A stretch of 64,000 nt of DNA, taken from Salminus brasiliensis. Lineage: Eukaryota > Chordata > Actinopteri > Characiformes > Bryconidae. Position 1 is the first letter of the stretch. Each line of letters starts with the position of its first letter. Both the position numbers and the translations under genes were made by a program. The notes beneath the pieces were generated by a model. The model did not search any database and had not been told where the DNA came from. It worked only from the letters and a program-made list of their open reading frames with translations. Positions 42,002 to 54,311 of this stretch are shown in pieces. Where the stretch lies: positions 8,128,959-8,192,958 of the forward strand of contig NC_132901.1 of NCBI RefSeq assembly GCF_030463535.1, given 5' to 3'.

Positions 42002-43198
42002 ATGGCGCCGAGCTCTGCTTATAATGACAGGTTCCTGAAATATTGGGCCAAAATCAAATTTATTGGCAGTGGTGAACCACCAGACAGAAACACAGTGGGC
42101 GAGATGATCTTGGACTCTCAGTGGATCTCCGTTCAAGATATATTTTCTTTCATCGGCCTTCCGAATAAAACGGAGTATGAAATCTGCTTCAACAGTGAAT
42201 TAGCACTCCGCAAGTTTATGGACTCATTTTCATCAAACCAAGACAAGTGGAAAGATTTCCAGTCTTTTTCCCCCATCAATTTCGATATTAAGAATGTTTT
42301 TGTAAAATTTTGGACTGGCAGAATCACTGATGCGGACATTGAATTGTACTTATCCCGGTTCTGTGAAATTTTGAAACCAGCGGAGAAACCGGTAGATAAC
42401 TTAGGCTTTTGGTATGGAGTAAGGAAATACCAAGTCAGGATTAAAAAAGATTCACAAGGACGTACTCTAACCCTCCCAAATTCCATCTCTCTGGGCCCGT
42501 ACAATGGGAAAATTTCCTATCAAGGACAAGTGTCCTCTTGCTTCATCTGTCAGTCATCTGACCATCATGCAAAAGATTGCGATACAGTTAAATGTTGGAA
42601 ATGTGGTCAATTAGGCCATAGATCTGCCACATGTTCCAATACTGCCAAGTGCAGTTTGTGTGGCATAGTTGGCCACAGCTTTTTTAACTGCCCACAATCT
42701 TACACAAATAGAGTAAAATTAGGACAAAGAAATTTGCAGCTAATATTGAATGAAGCAAAGGAACAAGAGATGACAAGACAAGAGGAAGAGACACTCAAAC
42801 CAGCTCAGCTTGACAAAAACAAGGAAATCACACAATCTCAGAATGGGAAAAACGACTCACACGGAACTCTACAAGCATCTGGAGAGACTATGTCCAGCAG
42901 CAGCGATAGCGACTCAGAGGAGTCAAAGGACGACATGAGTGGAGACTACTCATCTCACAGCGGGGAGGAAACGCAGGAAAGCGCAAATGAGGAGGACTTT
43001 AGTGCGGACTCACTTTCTCCGACCACTAAACAAGGACATGAACAAAGAAAAGGCCAGAAGAAGATCTCCAAACGGGAAAACAAAGCGAATGTGACTGTTA
43101 AACACTTGCCTCAAGAAGCTAAAAGAAAACGCATCTCATCCGGAGAGACCGAGGGGAAGAGTGGATCTGAACTACTGGGAAAAGTAAGAAAGAAATGA
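42002..43198 (+). CDS. LINE ORF1 protein with three CCHC zinc knuckles
   Basis: 398 residues. The reading frame extends to 41978, but only from TTG; the first ATG is at 42002 (AAAATGG context). Residues 1-175 form an N-terminal domain without a motif I can name. Three CX2CX4HX4C zinc knuckles follow: C180-C193, C198-C211 and C217-C230. After that come a charged, Gln/Glu-rich stretch (about 248-280), a Ser/Asp/Glu-rich acidic region (about 298-336) and a basic end (about 349-398) with KRKR at 374-377. ORF1 proteins of this kind bind the element's RNA and form the ribonucleoprotein. Vertebrate L1 ORF1 has coiled coil plus RRM instead, so the knuckles favour the Tx1 side. ORF2 starts 15 bp after the TGA in the same frame. 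Confidence 0.92.
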   Translation: MAPSSAYNDRFLKYWAKIKFIGSGEPPDRNTVGEMILDSQWISVQDIFSFIGLPNKTEYEICFNSELALRKFMDSFSSNQDKWKDFQSFSPINFDIKNVFVKFWTGRITDADIELYLSRFCEILKPAEKPVDNLGFWYGVRKYQVRIKKDSQGRTLTLPNSISLGPYNGKISYQGQVSSCFICQSSDHHAKDCDTVKCWKCGQLGHRSATCSNTAKCSLCGIVGHSFFNCPQSYTNRVKLGQRNLQLILNEAKEQEMTRQEEETLKPAQLDKNKEITQSQNGKNDSHGTLQASGETMSSSSDSDSEESKDDMSGDYSSHSGEETQESANEEDFSADSLSPTTKQGHEQRKGQKKISKRENKANVTVKHLPQEAKRKRISSGETEGKSGSELLGKVRKK

Positions 43199-43213
43199 TT
43201 TTAATAATTTACC

Positions 43214-46200
43214 ATGTCTTCTTGCAACCTTGCAGTAGCTAGTTGTAATGTTCGTGGAATTCAATCTAGTAGAAATAGAAAAAAAAAGTTAAATGTTTTA
43301 ATGCAAGAAAAATTAGATATTTTATGTTTACAAGAAACAAGATTAAGTAATTACAATGATATATGTGATGTTAAAAAGATATGGGGTAACAATAAATCTC
43401 TTTTTTCAGTAGGTGAAGATAGAGCAGATGGTATAGCAATATTATTTTATACAAATGATATTCAAATTATAAAAATTCGAGAGTTAATCCCAGGAAGGTT
43501 GATGTATGTAGATTTTTTTATGTATGGAAACAAAGTTAGAGTAATCAATGTATACACAGCTCAGGATAGAAATAAAAAAATTCTGCTCTTTAATAAGATG
43601 AAAAACCTATTATATGTTGGGTTTTATATCATCATCTGTGGTGATTTTAACACTATCACAGATGAGATAGATAGTTCTTCAACTAATCCAAAATCAATTT
43701 TAAGAGAAGGGCGTGTTTTAAAACAAATTATGAAAGATAATAAAATAAATGATACGTTTAGAGTTCTTTTTCCTCAAAAAATTGGATTTACAAGATTTGA
43801 TAGTGTTTTTAAGTCACGTATTGATAGAATATATATTTCTGAGAAGTTTACGGTCATATCCTATACGACTAAACTTTTAGTTGAATCAGATCACCTTACA
43901 GTATTGGCTACAATTAGGTTTAATGAAGGAGGAAGAAATAAGAATTATTGGAAAATGAATATAAATATATTAAACTATTTAAAAGTAAATTCAGACTTAA
44001 AAGAAGAATTTAATAGAATTAGATCAATTAAATTTTTACTATCCACTGAACAAGAATATTGGGAAATTTTTAAAACCAGAATAAGACAATTTTCAAAGTT
44101 TCAAAGCAGACTAATTAATAAAGAAAAAAATGAAAAGTATAGCTCCTTAATAAAGAAATATATTATTCTAAAACATAAGAAAGATAGGACAGAGTATGAA
44201 GAAAAGCTATTATCTGATACACAGGACAAGATAGATGAAATGAATTGTGAAAATGTAAAAAATCTTCAAGTTTTAGCAGGATTAAGCTCACTTGAAAATT
44301 TTAACCCAGATAAAATAATGTCCATATATTCAAAGAAAAAACAAATGTCACAAATACATTCTATTAAATTAGGAAATGAAATTATAACAAACTTTGATGA
44401 AATAAAGAAAACAATTAGAGTTCTATGTGAAGGAATGTATAAAGAACTAACCATTGATGACTTGATGATAAAAAACTTTTTAGATATTCACACGCCAAAC
44501 ATTGAATCTTTCGATCCCTTGGAAGGTGAGATTTTAGAGATTGAAGTTGAAACTGCGATAAAACAATTAAACCTAAAAAAAGCACCAGGTCCAGATGGCC
44601 TGCCTACAGAGTTTTATTTAAACTTTATTAAAGAAATTTCTCCAATATTAACACGGGTATATAATGAAGGGATTCAGACAGGGTGTATGCATGACTCCTT
44701 CTATGAAGGAGTATTAACACTTATACACAAAAAAGGTGATAAATCAAATATTGATAATTACAGGCATCTGACCCTAATGAATTTAGATTATAAAATCCTT
44801 GCTAAGATTATTATGAATAGATTAGAAGATGTGCTAGATTTGACCATTGTAAAAGAACAAACATGTGCTGTAAAAGGTCGATACATGTGGGACAATTTGA
44901 ACTCACTAAGAGAGATAACATATAATCAGGAAGAAAGGAATTTTTACATTGTTGCTCTAGATCAAAAAAAGGCATTTGATTCAGTGTCTAGAGACTATGT
45001 TTTTGCAGTTCTTAAAACATACGGTTTTCCAGGGAGTTTTATTGACATGATCAAATGTTTGTATAAGAAATCGAAAGTTCAAGTGAATGTCAATGGTGAA
45101 TTAACTGATGATTTTCTGATCCTGAGAGGAGTTAAACAAGGCTGTCCACTTAGTGCCGCCTTATACGTATTAGCTATAAGCCCCTTAATTCAAAAAATCA
45201 AAAACGATAAAGCACTTAATGGTGTTAAAATTAATGGGAAAAAGTTTATCATCTCTGCGTATGCAGATGACATCACAGTTATCATTAAAACGAAGAAAGA
45301 ATTAGAAATTATTTATCAACATTTTAGACAGTATGAGCAAGCATCAGGCGCCATGTTAAACATGTCTAAATCAGAGTGTTTGTGGATCGGCGAAACTAGA
45401 TATAAATTCCCAGTTAATATACCTGAAAAGGAACAAATAAAAGTACTAGGAATAAAATTTGATAATACTGGTTGTGTCGATGGAAATTGGAAAGAAAAGG
45501 AATTAGAAATACGTGAAGAAATTAGCCAATTTGATAATCATAATTTGAGTTATAAGGCAAAAATCGGAATTATTAAAATGTATATATTGTCTAAAATCCT
45601 ATTTTTGTCTTGTATATTTCCACCTACAGATGTTTGGAGTAAAAAATTAAATAAAATTTGTTGCAATTTTATTTGGGGTACCACACGGGAGGTGACAAAG
45701 CGAGAGCTAGTTTTTAAAAGTAAAGAACAGGGTGGTTTAGGGGCAATAGATTTTGGTCTGAAAACCAAAATAGCAGTTTGTAAAATTATAGCAAATGGAT
45801 TATATAGACAAGCGGAGTGGGTTGGAAATATTAGCAATTGGAAAGAGAAAAAAAGAGGAAGAGCTAGATCTAAAATACCATATTATAAAATAATATATTC
45901 TGACTTTACAAATAAATATGAATCACTTAATATTAACTGGGCCTTTGATTCTAATAAAGAAATATATAAGAAGATAGCAGATATTGTATATGGTGGATTA
46001 ATAAATTATAAAGAGATTCCTATAAATGAATATCAGTTAGTCATTAACAATATCACAAGTAAAACATTGTCTGAAAAGTTACGAGACACAGCATGGTTAA
46101 TCTCTGTTAGGCGCATTCCAGTAAGAACAGTGGTAAAATGGAGCTGCTACGTAAAGACAACACAGTGTCCAATGCCCAATTGTAACAATGAAGAAACTGT

Positions 46201-46525
46201 AGAGCATTTTCTTCTTGAATGCTATAGATCTAAACAAGTTTGGGATAAACTAAAAGAGATTAATCTTAAATGTCAAATTACTTTGAAGACCGTTGCCTTT
46301 GGTATTTTTAATAATACACTCTCAGAATCAGAAAAAGAAATTACATGGTTAATATTGTGCATTGTGAAACATAAACTATGGAAAACAAGATGTCGCATGA
46401 CTATAGATCATCAGTTTGTTTCAAGTGAATGTGTTTTTAAACAAATCATGATGGAATTGAGAAGACGAAGGACTCTAGACTTAAAAAAACATAAAGGTGA
46501 TGTATGGAACTTTTTGGACCTTTAA
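43214..46525 (+). CDS. LINE ORF2: endonuclease, reverse transcriptase, C-terminal zinc motif
   Basis: 1,103 residues from an ATG in ACCATGT context. The endonuclease/exonuclease/phosphatase domain (about 1-235) shows N12, QET 40-42, GDFN 143-146, D204 and SDH 225-227, all expected catalytic positions. The reverse transcriptase (about 440-720) shows KAPGPDG (456-462), ALDQKKAFDS (581-590), GVKQGCPLS (639-647) and the catalytic AYADD (682-686). A C-terminal C985, C990, H998, C1003 motif fits the zinc-binding domain found after LINE RTs. The protein nicks target DNA and copies the RNA in place. Residue 518 is His (YRHLTLMN) where RTs nearly always have Pro (YRPxxL), a possible damaging change. 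No stop or frameshift is seen. Confidence 0.95.
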   Translation: MSSCNLAVASCNVRGIQSSRNRKKKLNVLMQEKLDILCLQETRLSNYNDICDVKKIWGNNKSLFSVGEDRADGIAILFYTNDIQIIKIRELIPGRLMYVDFFMYGNKVRVINVYTAQDRNKKILLFNKMKNLLYVGFYIIICGDFNTITDEIDSSSTNPKSILREGRVLKQIMKDNKINDTFRVLFPQKIGFTRFDSVFKSRIDRIYISEKFTVISYTTKLLVESDHLTVLATIRFNEGGRNKNYWKMNINILNYLKVNSDLKEEFNRIRSIKFLLSTEQEYWEIFKTRIRQFSKFQSRLINKEKNEKYSSLIKKYIILKHKKDRTEYEEKLLSDTQDKIDEMNCENVKNLQVLAGLSSLENFNPDKIMSIYSKKKQMSQIHSIKLGNEIITNFDEIKKTIRVLCEGMYKELTIDDLMIKNFLDIHTPNIESFDPLEGEILEIEVETAIKQLNLKKAPGPDGLPTEFYLNFIKEISPILTRVYNEGIQTGCMHDSFYEGVLTLIHKKGDKSNIDNYRHLTLMNLDYKILAKIIMNRLEDVLDLTIVKEQTCAVKGRYMWDNLNSLREITYNQEERNFYIVALDQKKAFDSVSRDYVFAVLKTYGFPGSFIDMIKCLYKKSKVQVNVNGELTDDFLILRGVKQGCPLSAALYVLAISPLIQKIKNDKALNGVKINGKKFIISAYADDITVIIKTKKELEIIYQHFRQYEQASGAMLNMSKSECLWIGETRYKFPVNIPEKEQIKVLGIKFDNTGCVDGNWKEKELEIREEISQFDNHNLSYKAKIGIIKMYILSKILFLSCIFPPTDVWSKKLNKICCNFIWGTTREVTKRELVFKSKEQGGLGAIDFGLKTKIAVCKIIANGLYRQAEWVGNISNWKEKKRGRARSKIPYYKIIYSDFTNKYESLNINWAFDSNKEIYKKIADIVYGGLINYKEIPINEYQLVINNITSKTLSEKLRDTAWLISVRRIPVRTVVKWSCYVKTTQCPMPNCNNEETVEHFLLECYRSKQVWDKLKEINLKCQITLKTVAFGIFNNTLSESEKEITWLILCIVKHKLWKTRCRMTIDHQFVSSECVFKQIMMELRRRRTLDLKKHKGDVWNFLDL

Positions 46526-46945
<420 letters not shown>

Positions 46946-46975
46946 ACGCTCGGCCTGAACAGCTCTAAACCCAAC

Positions 46976-46991
46976 GGCTCTTTTAAGAGCC
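46976..46991 (+). terminator. Histone mRNA 3' stem-loop, broken H4 unit 4
   Basis: GGCTCTTTTAAGAGCC retained downstream of the disrupted gene. Confidence 0.93.
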
Positions 46992-47687
46992 ACTCACAAA
47001 TCCAGCAAAAGAGCCTGTTTCTAATCTTAGCTTGTTTGTTTCAAATAAGGCAGTTTCCCGGATACTCTGTATTAAGAATGTAATATACGGGAAGAGTACA
47101 TATATGTTACTTTGTATATATGTATTGTTTTACACCCCCCCGTATGCGTTGGTAAAATCAGAACTATACGTCTTAATAAATCCTGATAGTCGCCGTCAAC
47201 GCCGCTGTGGCGAAAAACAGATTAAGCCCTGTAGATTAAAAATGCGCGGGAAGGCGAACAAAGAGTTGATCATATTTGTTTGTTTCAATAAAGTCAATGA
47301 TGGTGGTTATGAATCTCCCGGTTACTTTGTTAAGAAGCTCATTTTCAGGAGGAAAAAACATAATTTATATATAATATTTATATATATATATATGACATTA
47401 TATTCTTATATAATTATGTGATTATTATATAAGAATACATATTGTTTTCCATTTACCCCGTTTGCGTTGATTAAATCAGAATTATACAGAACATCGCCGT
47501 CAACACCGCTTTGGCGAAAAATAATGTGCCGCCTGCACGGTGGGTACAAATGCGCGGGTAGGCGAACAAAGAGAATGCTGCTCAGGGGAGGGGGAAGGGA
47601 GGAGGAGAAAAGGGAGGGGATGGGAGGGGATGGGAGGGGAGGGGAGGGGAGGGGAGGGGAGGGGGAAAGGGAGTGTGGGGGGTTGGG
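46992..47687. other. H4-H2B intergenic region (unit 4)
   Basis: Module copies A 47146-47265 and B 47464-47573 (one change, CAACACCGC, in copy B), palindrome 47401-47437 with one mismatch, GGGGA/GGGGAT tract 47585-47687. Confidence 0.8.
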
Positions 47688-48208
<521 letters not shown>

Positions 48209-48238
48209 ATGGTGATAGCGGCGTAATCCAAACCCAAC

Positions 48239-48254
48239 GGCTCTTTTAAGAGCC
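48239..48254 (+). terminator. Histone mRNA 3' stem-loop, H2B unit 4
   Basis: GGCTCTTTTAAGAGCC followed by ACCCA; downstream GAAAGAGC. Confidence 0.95.
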
Positions 48255-48784
48255 ACCCACGGTTTCTTCGAAAGAGCAGTTTTATTCAAGAACAAAGTCG
48301 CCGATGGTAAGCTATAATACTAATTATTATTATTAATATTATTTTTTTTTTTTTTCCCCCATGAGTGCTTCTGCAGCCATTATTGTAAAAGGAATGCCCT
48401 TCAGTGTATGTATGTATGTAAATCAACTTACTTAGTTGTTTGTCTGCATTTAATTGGTATAGTATACTAAGATTCAGGGGCAGAGCAGCAAACTAAAATA
48501 CTGTGCCATACTAACTGTATGGCGTGGGGTTGTAATGCTAAGTGGGATAAATGAAGCTGCACATCACCTGTGAAAGACCAGTCCAGAGGAGATCAGCCTT
48601 ACAGGTGGGGAATAGTGAGGCAGGAAACCATACTAGGGTTGACTTGAAGCCTAGAACTATACACTTGATCTTTGTAATGAAAGCTGTCTAGTATATATAA
48701 CCAGGCATACGGTTAGGAAAGAGAGGAAATAAGTATCTCCACAAGCTTTTTTTGTTGGGTCACAGAAGGGTGAAGTTATTCAAA
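48255..48784. other. Post-H2B spacer (unit 4)
   Basis: As in other units with a shorter GTAT run. No gene seen. Confidence 0.6.
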
Positions 48785-50760
48785 GCCTTAGGTTTATGGT
48801 GAGATTTGAGTGAGCAAGAATAGGTTCAGAGCTAGACTTTTGATGTAGAGGGTCGGAGCGAGGCAAAAGGACGAGGGTAGAGTAAGTAAAATAGTATGGC
48901 GGTCAAAGGCCTCAGTTTTATGATGAAGGTGGATTGAGTTAAAGTGACGGTGAGTTTAAGCCTTTGCCTTAGGATACAAAGGAAGGTTCAGTAAAAGTAA
49001 GTTTCAACATTAGCCATCAGCCTGATGATTTGGATACACATGGCCTCGGCCTACTGAGGAATGCACATCTAAGTAGAATGGTCATGACTGCATGGAATGG
49101 GTTAAATGAAAGTAAAAGTTTAAAAATAATAATTTGGTGTGTTGCTTATTGAGATAGAGGGAGGGATGGGGTTAATTTGTTTTAGGACAAGAATGAGATT
49201 GGAGTTGTTTCATGTGAGGGGTTTGAATGAGGATGGAGTGATTTTGTTTAATGGTTGGAGGAAGGATGGTGTTATTTCATTTTAGGTTTTGTGAGAGAAG
49301 GTGGTGGGGTTTGTATTAGAGTATGAATGGAAATGGGTTATTTTATTTTGGGGTTAGACGGCGGATGGGGTTATTTGGTTTCATGGTTAGAATGATGTTA
49401 AGGTTATGTTGTACTAGGTTAAGAGGGAGGACAGAGTTATTTTGTATTAGGACTACTTGGTTTGGTCACAAAAAGATGAATTTGGTTGAAGCCTTAGGTT
49501 AATGGTGAGATTCGAGCGAGCAAGAATAGGTTCAGAGCTAGACTTTTGATGTAGAGGGTCGGAGCAAGGCAAAAAGACGAGGGTAGAGTAAGTAAATTTA
49601 GGTAGCGTAAGTAAAAAAGTATGGCGGTGAAAGTGTGTTTAGTGCAGATGTGATCTAGGAAGAGTGAGTAACAGCAGCTTTGTAAACGAGGCCTCAGGTT
49701 TATGATGGAGGTGGATTGTGTTAAAGTGACTGTGAGCTTAGGCCTTTGCCTTAGGAAGGTTCAGAAAAAGTGAATTTCAACATTGGCCATCAGCCTGATG
49801 ATTTGGATACACATGGCCTCGGCCTACTGAGGAATGCAGATCTAAGTAGAATGGTCATGACTGCATGGAATGGGTTAAATGAAAGTAAAAGTTTAAAAAT
49901 AATAATTTGGTGTGTTGCTTATTGAGATAGAGGGAGGGATGGGGTTAATTTGTTTTAGTACAAGAATGAAATTGGAGTTGTTTCATGTGAGAGGTTCGAA
50001 TGAGGATGGGGAGTGATTTTGTATAATGGTTGGAGGAAGGATGGTGTTATTTCATTTTAGGGTTGGAGAGAGAAGGTCGTGGGGTTTGTATTAGAGTATG
50101 AATGAAAATGGGTTATTTTATTTTGGGATTAGACGGCGGATGGGGTTATTTGGTTTCATGGTTAGAATGATGTTAAGGTTATGTTGTACTAGGTTAAGAG
50201 GGAGGACAGAGTTATTTTGTATTAGGACTATTTGGTTTGGTTCACTAACAGATGAATTTAGTTGAAGCCTTAGGTTAATGGTGAGATTTGAGCGAGCAAG
50301 AATAGGTTCAGAGCTAGACTTATGATGTAGAGGGTCGGAGCAAGGCAAAAGGACGAGGGTAGAGTAAGTAAAATAGTATGGCGGTCAAAGGCCTCAGTTT
50401 TATGATGAAGGTGGATTGAGTTAAAGTGACGGTGAGTTTAAGCCTTTGCCTTAGGATACAAAGGAAGGTTCAGTAAAAGTAAGTTTCAACATTAGCCATC
50501 AGCCTGATGATTTGGATACACATGGCCTCGGCCTACTGAGGAATGCACATCTAAGTAGAATGGTCATGACTGCATGGAATGGGTTAAATGAAAGTAAAAG
50601 TTTAAAAATAATAATTTGGTGTGTTGCTTATTGAGATAGAGGGAGGGATGGGGTTAATTTGTTTTAGTACAAGAATGAGATTTGAGTTGTTTCATGTGAG
50701 GGGTTCGAATGAGGATGGAGTGATTTTGTATAATGGTTGGAGGAAGGATGGGGTTATTTT
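48785..50760. repeat. 707-bp satellite block (unit 4): two monomers plus a partial
   Basis: Monomer starts at 48785, 49491 and 50267 (periods 706 and 776); the second carries the extra 70 bp. The third runs to about 50760, where similarity to the amplified monomer stops. Confidence 0.88.
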
Positions 50761-51040
50761 ATTTAGGGTTGGAGAGAGAAAATGGTTATTTTCTATTAGG
50801 GTTAAAATGAAAAATGGGGTTTTAGGGTTTAAATGAGCTTGGGTTTATTTTGTATTGGGGTTAGAGTGAAGGTGCAGTTATTTTGTATTAGGCTTGAAAA
50901 AGGGCATGATTGTTTTATGTTATGTTTAGAATAAGTTTTGTCTTTTTTTTTTTGTTATTTTGTTTTTTGTGTTTTAGGGTTGGGGGGGTGTATGCAGTTA
51001 TTTTGTGTTAGGGTTAGTATGAGATTTTTGGCTATGGTAT
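50761..51040. repeat. Degenerate short repeats at satellite edge
   Basis: Irregular repeats of about 35-45 bp around GTTATTTTGTATTAGGGTTA and related forms, less ordered than the monomers and not present in units 1-3. They look like the unamplified source or edge of the satellite. Confidence 0.65.
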
Positions 51041-51681
51041 ATTGGGTGTGTTACGAGTGCGTATTAGGGGACCTATGGAGAGCCGTTCCGAGTGTGGAAG
51101 CGCCGGTGACAAAGACGCATCGACGGTGGAAGTCATACTGCGCACACACGGCAACACTGTGCTTTACACACTCCTCAAGGTCGCCTTGCACGACGAGCAA
51201 AACAACGCACCCACGTCTCGGATGCCCAGCACGCTCTCGACGAGGCTCTCCTCCAACGCACCGGATAACACTCGCCCAGTTCGTGGCACCTTTTGTCGCC
51301 GTTTTCCACCGATTAGCACGCCAAATGCGCCGCCGCCCGTTCGGCACGCCGGTAGCGTGGCACGCTTCGGTGAGCGCCGTATTAAACGCGGCGTCGTTAC
51401 GCTGCCCTTCCCGTCTTCTCAACACACGGTGGAGCCTCTCGGAGACGAAAGAGCATTTCTACGCTCGCCAAGTTGAGCTTTCACCCATATTTCGCTCGAC
51501 AAACGCCGAGAGAAAACACAAGTGCGAGACTGTCGCTGCCACACGGCTGTGCGGCATCGAGCGAGTTGAGTCTACAACGTTCTCATGTGGCTTTTAAGGG
51601 CCGGCCCCCTCGCTGCAGCGGGAGGTTCCACAGAACGCTGCAGCAGTTTGTGCTCACTCGCGCTCACAGCAAAGCAGAACA
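51041..51681 (+). promoter_or_regulatory. H1 upstream CpG-rich region and promoter
   Basis: An abrupt change to CpG-rich sequence. H1-specific AC box AAACACA at 51514-51520; TATA-like CTTTTAAGG at 51591-51599, 91 bp before the ATG. Overlapping open frames of 124-219 codons exist in several frames on both strands, as expected for GC-rich DNA, and none is recognised. Confidence 0.65.
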
Positions 51682-52305
51682 ATGGCAGAAGTCGCTCCAG
51701 CCCCAGCCGCCTCGGCGCCCGCCAAGGCCCCCAAGAAGAAGGCCGCCGCCCGCCCCAAGAAAGCCGGCCCCAGCGTGGGCGAGCTCATCGTCAAGGCCGT
51801 CTCGGCTTCCAAGGAGAGGAGCGGCGTGTCTCTCGCCGCCCTGAAGAAAGCCCTGGCTGCCGGCGGCTACGACGTCGAGAAGAACAACTCACGCGTTAAG
51901 CTCGCCGTCAAGAGCCTCGTCACCAAGGGCACTCTGGTGCAGACCAAAGGCACCGGCGCGTCGGGCTCTTTCAAGCTTAACAAGAAGCAGACCGAGGCAA
52001 AGAAGAAGCCGGCCGCCAAGAAACCGGCACCTAAAGCTAAGAAGCCGGCCGCCAAGAAACCAGCCGCGGCCAAGAAGCCCAAGAAGGTAGCAGCCAAGAA
52101 ACCCACTGCGGCTAAGAAATCCCCCAAGAAGGCCAAGAAGCCCGTCGCGGCCGCTAAGAAGGCAGCGAAGAGCCCCAAGAAGGCCAAGAAGCCGGCGGCT
52201 CCCAAAAAGGCGACCAAGAGCCCAAAGAAAGCCAAAACGGTCAAGCCTAAAGCAGCTAAGCCCAAGGCGGCGAAGGCGAAAAAGGCTGCCCCTAAGAAGA
52301 AGTAA
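51682..52305 (+). CDS. Linker histone H1
   Basis: 207 residues. Linker histone binding nucleosome dyad and linker DNA. A short Ala/Pro/Lys-rich N-terminal tail starts [10 protein letters not shown]; the winged-helix globular domain spans about residues 30-100 and includes [18 protein letters not shown] and the [13 protein letters not shown] segment. The Lys/Ala/Pro C-terminal tail (about 101-207) has three SPKK sites at 147-150, 164-167 and 180-183, typical CDK targets. The ATG at 51682 gives the usual vertebrate somatic H1 length and start. It has an H1 AC box upstream and a stem-loop 43 nt after the stop. H2A follows 545 bp downstream on the same strand. It is the only H1 in the window. Confidence 0.98.
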   Translation: MAEVAPAPAASAPAKAPKKKAAARPKKAGPSVGELIVKAVSASKERSGVSLAALKKALAAGGYDVEKNNSRVKLAVKSLVTKGTLVQTKGTGASGSFKLNKKQTEAKKKPAAKKPAPKAKKPAAKKPAAAKKPKKVAAKKPTAAKKSPKKAKKPVAAAKKAAKSPKKAKKPAAPKKATKSPKKAKTVKPKAAKPKAAKAKKAAPKKK

Positions 52306-52348
52306 ACAGTAACGCCGTTTACCTTCATGTCTTGTTTCTCTATTCAAC

Positions 52349-52364
52349 GGCTCTTTTAAGAGCC
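52349..52364 (+). terminator. Histone mRNA 3' stem-loop, H1
   Basis: GGCTCTTTTAAGAGCC followed by ACCCA; an A-rich AAAAAACAGC lies shortly downstream. Confidence 0.95.
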
Positions 52365-52726
52365 ACCCACAGTTTCATAAAAAAACAGCTTTTTTCCCCC
52401 CTTGTTACTGCATAATGAATTGATTGTTAAAAAAAAAAAAAAAAAACACTCAACACAAAAATAGCTCTCATTAGTTTCCCCACACAATAATTATATATGA
52501 TCAATATATATATATATTTTTGGTTTGGTCATACGTGTTACATTTGAGCGGGAAAGGGAAAGAAAACGCGGGGCACGAGTGGGGGTAAATGTTTCTTTCT
52601 TTAACCCGTTTTCTTTCTTCCTTTCTCTCTCTCGCTCACACAGACACACAGCACGAGAGGAGGAGGGGGTCGGGTAGGAAAGCGAGCAGAGGTGGGAGGA
52701 CGCTAGAGTCTGACGGCGGAAATGCG
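52365..52726. other. H1-H2A intergenic region
   Basis: Poly(A) run near 52430-52446, (TA) run near 52506-52517, CT-rich tract near 52592-52634, then GA/GC-rich sequence leading to the H2A promoter. No gene seen. Confidence 0.6.
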
Positions 52727-53237
<511 letters not shown>

Positions 53238-53271
53238 ATTGGCGCTCTCCGTTGATTTATCTATACACAAA

Positions 53272-53287
53272 GGCTCTTTTAAGAGCC
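53272..53287 (+). terminator. Histone mRNA 3' stem-loop, H2A
   Basis: GGCTCTTTTAAGAGCC followed by ACCCA; downstream AAGAAAAG at 53301-53308. Confidence 0.95.
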
Positions 53288-53498
53288 ACCCATTTTTTCT
53301 AAGAAAAGTGCTGCTCCTTTACAAACAACACTACATATTCTTCACGTGATTTCCAACTGCATAAAAAAATAATAGCTTTATGAACCGAGTTATTATATAA
53401 ACACACTGCCATGCAATACACAATTGCCATTTTTCATATATTTCACGTACTGAGATCAACACCCTATGCATATGTGCATGTATACACACATTCTCTCG

Positions 53499-53538
<40 letters not shown>

Positions 53539-53690
53539 GTGTTTAATGTTCGCTGTAATGTACAGTACATTGATTAGTTTGATCATATTATTGTTCTTAT
53601 TATTATATATTCTTTTAATGCTTTTTTTTTCTTTGTTGTTTTGTATTACAGGAGCCCGCCGTTTTGCTTTTAGGTTTGAAAAGAAGACGC
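53288..53690. other. H2A-H3 intergenic region
   Basis: AT-rich, with a CT run passing into a (CA) run (53507-53536) and a T-rich stretch (about 53622-53640). No gene seen. Confidence 0.65.
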
Positions 53691-54260
<570 letters not shown>

Positions 54261-54295
54261 ACAGAGCGCTTCGACGTTTACCTGAAATACCCAAC

Positions 54296-54311
54296 GGCTC
54301 TTTTAAGAGCC
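54296..54311 (+). terminator. Histone mRNA 3' stem-loop, H3
   Basis: GGCTCTTTTAAGAGCC followed by ACCTA; a weak downstream GAAACAGC at 54331-54338. Confidence 0.95.

Noticed and set aside
50761-51030. TTAGGG/GGGTTA words suggesting interstitial telomere repeats
   Set aside because: They occur singly within longer irregular repeats; there is no tandem TTAGGG array.
50938-51597. 219-codon frame upstream of H1 and overlapping frames on both strands
   Set aside because: It begins in T-rich repeat DNA and continues through the CpG-rich H1 promoter region; composition alone explains it.
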